A DNA stretch of 64,000 nt, from contig CM034240.1 in NCBI GenBank assembly GCA_019916065.1, positions 50,244,372 to 50,308,371 on the forward strand, written 5' to 3'. A program made the translations under genes and the position numbers. The notes beneath the pieces are model-generated. The model did not search any database. It was not told where the DNA came from and saw only the letters and a program-made list of their open reading frames with translations. This stretch comes from Vitellaria paradoxa (lineage: Eukaryota > Streptophyta > Magnoliopsida > Ericales > Sapotaceae). Position 1 is the first letter of the stretch. The number at the start of each line of letters is the position of its first letter. This document shows, in pieces, positions 59,486 through 64,000 of the stretch.

Positions 59486-61545
59486 TAAGAGCATAAGAGC
59501 TTGTGTATGAGGCCCAATGCATAATTGATTGGGCCAGGCTGTCACTTGTCAGAGGCTCGGAGTTCAAGGATGTGTGTGGGCCTAGTCCAAAATCCAAATA
59601 AAATGATGTCGACTTTGGTAGTTAATCATCAAGAGTTTGCTACATGAAGCTTGAACTTTGCGAGATGTAAAAGGAGCACGTGTACCAATTTTTTTTTCTT
59701 TTTTTTTTTTTTGAAATATTTAGACTTAATATCAAAACAAAATCCATCTATGACATATATTTATAGAAAGAGACTCAAAAAAAATAAAAATAGAATTAAA
59801 TTTAACAATAAATAAAAGAGCATCTTTAATTGTGTAATCCTTTTTCTTCTACAACGAGTATAGAGCTCAAATCAAATCAAATAGAGTTGAGTTTCATCAA
59901 ATTAAAAAAAAAAAATACTATTAAGCTTATTTAAACCAAAAACTAAACCTATCATCTTATAAATCCAAAACAAATCAACTAAATAATCATTAGATCTATT
60001 TAGCTGCATGGTATGACAACTAGCTTTTGTAGAAATAAGCATGCAATGATCTAATGAGGTTAGTTCAGATTAAAAAAAATACATTAATTCAAAAAATCAA
60101 ACTAAATAAATTAGATTAACAGTTTTTAAACTCCAAATTGAGCTAAACTCGTAATAGAATCCAACTAACTCAATTTTAGAATCTTTCATTATTTTTAACT
60201 GTTCAAACACTTCATCCTATCGACATTTGACTTTACTGTAAACGACTTTTTTTATGTTTAATGGTGAACATGTAACTCACGTGTGAGTTGAATTAAAGGG
60301 AAAATTTGATTAAAAAATGTATTAAACTAATTTAATTTGTTCCTCAAGATTCAAAATTAGTTAGAGGAAAAATATTTATACAAAAATAGATAAATAGAAG
60401 TCTATTTTTATATTAAAATAAAATATTTTTATTTTTTAAATAAACTACGATATCTATTGCATAATTACATATAATGTATTTGGCATGTGAAACATAGTCT
60501 AATTAAATTTTAGTAATTCTGTCAACTTTTTATACCAATTTAAATTACAAAAAAAAAAAAAAAGTGTTTATGTTTAAGTCACGTGCGTTTTGGGACTCAA
60601 TTTGACTAAAGTTGTATTTGGTAGCCGCTATCTACTAGTTAACTTTTAATTATTCAGATTTTTTTTAAATGATTAAATTTAATAGCTTGTATTTTAAATT
60701 TCTTTTAAATTATGAAAGATAAAACTATCAAAAACTAACAAAAAATTAAAAAGATAACCACTAAAAAGTTAATTTTTTTTGAAATATAAAAAAAGCTATT
60801 TTTTTTCAAACTCTACCGAAGTCTAACATTTTAGTTTTTTTTTTTTTTTATATATAAAAAATCAAGGAAGAAAAGGCCGCATCCACCGACGGAAAAGCGA
60901 GGACTAGCGCGTGGAGAAGCAAGTAAGCGCGTGACAACCTTTTCATTGGTGTCTTTGTGACGTGGCGAGCTCAACCCGTATACGTGACCGCCTTCAAATA
61001 GGCACCCCCAATAACTTGTCAAACAAACCTTATACATTTCCTTTTTCTTTATTCCATCTTTGTTTCCTATTCGTGTTCGACTTTTTTTTTTTTTTTTTCG
61101 GTCTCTGCTTGACACGTATGTTCTGCCGACTGTGACACCTGTCAATACATACATATATATATGTATATAATATTTATAATAATTTTAATTTATAATAATG
61201 ATTCTCAAAAATTAGGTCAGCATCACCGCCTATCTACATTAATTATTGTGTGTGAAATATGAATTATGCTCGTCACCCACTTTGCCTTGCGGCCCGAATA
61301 TTTTTTTTTTTTTTTATTAATTACATTCCAATGGGTGTGAAAGTTTAGGGACGAAGAAATCATGCGTGGCTTCGAGGTAATTTTGATAAAGACAGTTTGG
61401 AATTATTAAATTTCGATACTTACAATTAACAAACCCCAACGTGGTTTGGAGTTAATGGTACAAGTTAAGCTTCCGTTTAGAAATTTATTGCTGATAAATA
61501 AGACTACCTAATGTAGACAACAACAGCAACAACGAGCACTACTTA
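59486..61545. other. AT-rich intergenic DNA
   Basis: No gene is supported. The segment 60870-61020 is GC-richer and holds part of a 107-codon minus-strand frame that runs into poly-Lys codons from T-runs; no motif was recognised. Confidence 0.5.
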
Positions 61546-61676
61546 AGGTTCGTTTGGAAAAAAAAATTCAAAAGTTTTTAAATCTCCCAAATTAAATTTT
61601 GTCACATATCATTTTTACATCACATCAATCTCATCTTTTGATTTTTTTGATTTTTTTTAGACTCCAAACGCCCCCT
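61546..61676. repeat. Short TIR element
   Basis: Ends GGTTCGTTTGGAAAA and TAGACTCCAAACGCCCCC share the CGTTTGGA core inverted. Single copy here; assignment tentative. Confidence 0.45.
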
Positions 61677-62732
61677 TAATAGAGTTGATAGTGATTTCTG
61701 TTGTTGTGTGGAAATATAAAGAAAGCTTAAGTTGAGAAGTAATCTCAATTAATTAAAAAAAATATGACACATTGTGATATTTATATAATATAAATATTGT
61801 AATAAAAAATTAATTAATTCGTTGCTCTGTTTCATATTTGTATCGATGCAATGCAGAGCTACGTGGTGCGAGAATTTTATATAATAATTTTTTAGTTACA
61901 AAAGGTAATAAAATTAATGAAGGTGAGCTGCTTTCATTTATTTTTTTTTCTTTTTTTTAATGAACTAATATTTTATTATATTGAATACTAAACATTTCTT
62001 CCCTAAAAATTACATTTCAAGGTTAGTCTAAAGTTTAGTTTGGGTACCTTGCTTTATTTGGTATTGGTTTCAAAAAATTACTTTTAAAGCCATATCTTCA
62101 GAAAGTGTTTTGGAAAATATGTTTGTAATTAAAAAAATTCCTTGGGCGATCATATTCAAAAAATTAATTTTAAAAAAGATATAGAATAATTAAAATATAA
62201 GTATAAATAGAAATGCAAATAAAATATAGGTAGATAATTTAATTGCATGTTAACATGCAAAAAAAAAAAAAAAAGGAAAGGAAAGAAAAGAAAGAAAAAC
62301 ATAAATTTCATTTCAAAATCTTTGAAACTATCTTTTAGATTTTATTAGATTTTTAATTTATTTATTCTTATTTATAAAAAGTAAGACAAAAAAATTGAAT
62401 AACCACTTATGCATGCAGAGACAGAGTTGTGAAAAGGTTATGGTGGCCTATAACCTGAATAAAATTTTGATAAAAAAATTTTTTTAATAAAAATATTTTA
62501 GTTTAATTGTTCATAGTCCTAATAATACTGAGCTCATAGTCTAAATATATTTTAAATTTTAACCTAATTATTTATAAATCAGGAATACTTTGACTCATAG
62601 TTTAAATATATTTTACAAATAAAAAATAAATTAGTAACTCTAAAAGTTCAAAAAAATAAAAAAAATTAGGACAAAAACCAAGTGTACATACCCTAATGGG
62701 TAAAACTTCTAATTCTCGGGTAAGTGTACATG
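61677..62732. other. AT-rich intergenic DNA before the duplicated segment
   Basis: No gene is recognised. Two similar phrases (GGTAAAACTTCTAATTCTCG and GGTAAGTGTACATG) sit just before the duplication breakpoint. Confidence 0.5.
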
Positions 62733-64000
62733 CCCTGGGACTCTCCTGATGTTTGCATTTGTGGTGGCTCAATTGGAAACGTTTATTTAACTCGGACAGA
62801 AGCTCCATATTGGGTGGTCTCTTTTTCTTTTTTTCTTTTTATTCTTCCCTAAAAAATAAAATTATCTATACATATTTGACTTTTAATATGTGTCTGTGCT
62901 CTGTAAATATGCTTGACTAAATGGTCAACTTGATATTAGACTTGCCGTCTTGTTGAATGTACCCTTACAGTCTTACACGTTAAAGCTTGTTTGTGAAAGA
63001 ACTGAGCAAAGGATGCAAAGCTCAAATAATTGGTTGATTCTTCTTTTGTCATGTAGGTTGCTACTCTGATTGCAGTCTCTGCAAATATTAGTTTTGCTTC
63101 AATTAGTGGCATTGGATGGGACTGGGCAGGTGTTATATGGTTATATAGTTTGATATTTTACATTCCCCTTGATATTATCAAGTTTACAATTCCATATGCT
63201 TTGAGTGGAGAAGCCTGGAATCTGCTATTTGATAGGAAGGTTTGTGGACTTTCTTTTCCTTTCCTTTTTTTTTTAAAGTGTGTTAACCTTTTTTGGGGAA
63301 CATTTTTTCACACACTTTCTTCATCAGACGGCTTTCACAACTAAAAGAGATTATGGAAAGGAAGACAGGGAGGCTAAGTGGGTACTTTCTCAAAGAACAC
63401 TACAAGGATTGATGTCTGTAGAGTTCAAGGCCTATGGAAGGCGTCCACTGATTGCTGAAATTGCCAGGCGTCGTGCTGAAATAGCTAGGTGTGGCAGATT
63501 TTCACTCTCAGGATTATGTCGTTTGATGTACTATATTAATATTTGGGTTTTCTCATTACCACCTGTCCCCTAAAACAATATTGCCTTGTTGAAAGTCAGT
63601 ACATGATCCTTTACTTTGCAGGCTAGGAGAACTTCACACTTTGAGAGGACATATAGAATCAGTGGTGAGGCTTAAAAATTTGGACTCGAGTGTGATCCAG
63701 TCAGCTTATACCGTCTAAAACTTTGGACTCGAGGACTGTCATTAACGATATTCTAGCAAAGAAAATTTAACAGTGCTGCAGTTGCTGGCTTTGATCATAC
63801 TGGGTATGTTTTACAACAGACATGCCAAGGCATTGCCCGAAATGATATTGGTGATCTATACAGCTAAATTCCTTTTTTTGGGGGTGTTCCAGAGCATTGA
63901 AGTGCATCAATCTGGAATGGGCCTTTCACAAATAAATCATTCTTTTGCCTATTATGTATTACATTTTTTAGGTTAGAGGTCTGGGTCTTTTTCTGTGACT
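62733..64000 (+). pseudogene. Truncated duplicate of the AHA10-like gene, 3' part
   Basis: From 62733 the sequence matches the AHA10 locus from 47439 onward, through introns and 3' UTR, at roughly 97% by eye. It holds the last bases of exon 18, exon 19 (63057-63239), exon 20 (63328-63488) and exon 21 (63622-63718, same stop). The exon 18 donor has changed from TTGGTAAGG to TTGGAAACG, so normal splicing is lost. Exons 19-21 carry Tyr-to-Ser, Gly-to-Asp and Gln-to-Ile changes and no silent ones that I could find. Introns are present, so this is a DNA-level duplication and not a retrocopy. No upstream exons lie in the 14 kb before it. It reaches the window end, so its full extent is unknown. Confidence 0.9.

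Noticed and set aside
60831..61154. 107-codon minus-strand frame
   Set aside because: Starts and ends in poly-Lys from T-runs; the GC-richer middle has no recognisable domain.
1..64000. A novel multi-gene system or biosynthetic cluster
   Set aside because: The four genes belong to unrelated, well-known families with no shared pathway, orientation or regulatory signal.

Overview
The window is nuclear DNA from a flowering plant, almost certainly a eudicot. It is very AT-rich, genes are sparse and rich in introns, and the spaces between them are filled with small terminal-inverted-repeat elements, simple repeats and one LTR retrotransposon. The four recognisable intact gene models all belong to well-known plant families. 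No rRNA, tRNA, CRISPR array or bacterial-type operon was seen. The species cannot be named from the sequence alone.

Layout. 1-6.2 kb: AT-rich intergenic DNA with several MITE-like elements and a palindromic GC-richer element. 6.6-9.8 kb (+): an intronless LRR receptor kinase, 1073 aa, closest to the PSY1 receptor (PSY1R). 9.9-15.9 kb: intergenic, with a SINE-like insertion flanked by a perfect 13-bp target duplication. 15.94-16.12 kb (-): a 60-aa DVL/ROTUNDIFOLIA-like peptide gene with its own TATA box. 16.3-28.2 kb: gene-free AT-rich DNA with a 1-kb inverted-repeat element and copies of at least four MITE families.

28.4-48.7 kb (+): a P3A proton pump of the AHA10/PH5 type. All 21 coding exons can be placed; they join in frame to 949 aa with every hallmark motif and the C-terminal Y-T-V. 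A probable leader exon and leader intron lie upstream. One intron uses a GC-AG splice pair. Intron 12 is 8.65 kb long because it holds three tandem copies of a ~0.93-kb unit, the middle one split by a 5.6-kb Ty1/copia element lying in reverse orientation. That element has two 194-bp LTRs about 98% identical and a 5-bp target duplication, but broken gag-pol frames.

49.46-51.45 kb (-): a five-exon class 3 lipase like oil-body lipase OBL1 (510 aa), tail to tail with the proton pump. It also has a GC-AG intron, and a MITE lies in its putative 5' leader. 51.6-62.7 kb: gene-free AT-rich DNA full of MITEs. 62.73-64.0 kb (+): a second, nearly identical copy of the last part of the AHA10-like gene, introns included. 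It is a truncated segmental duplication with a destroyed splice donor and only amino-acid-changing differences in its exons; it runs off the window.

The four genes do not form a pathway. Established knowledge links the families to growth signalling (PSY1R), organ shape (DVL/RTFL), vacuolar acidification and flavonoid accumulation (AHA10/PH5) and storage-oil mobilisation (OBL1). No undescribed biological system is supported. The most interesting material is the layered history of the AHA10-like locus: intron triplication, a nested and already defective retrotransposon, and a partial gene duplication.
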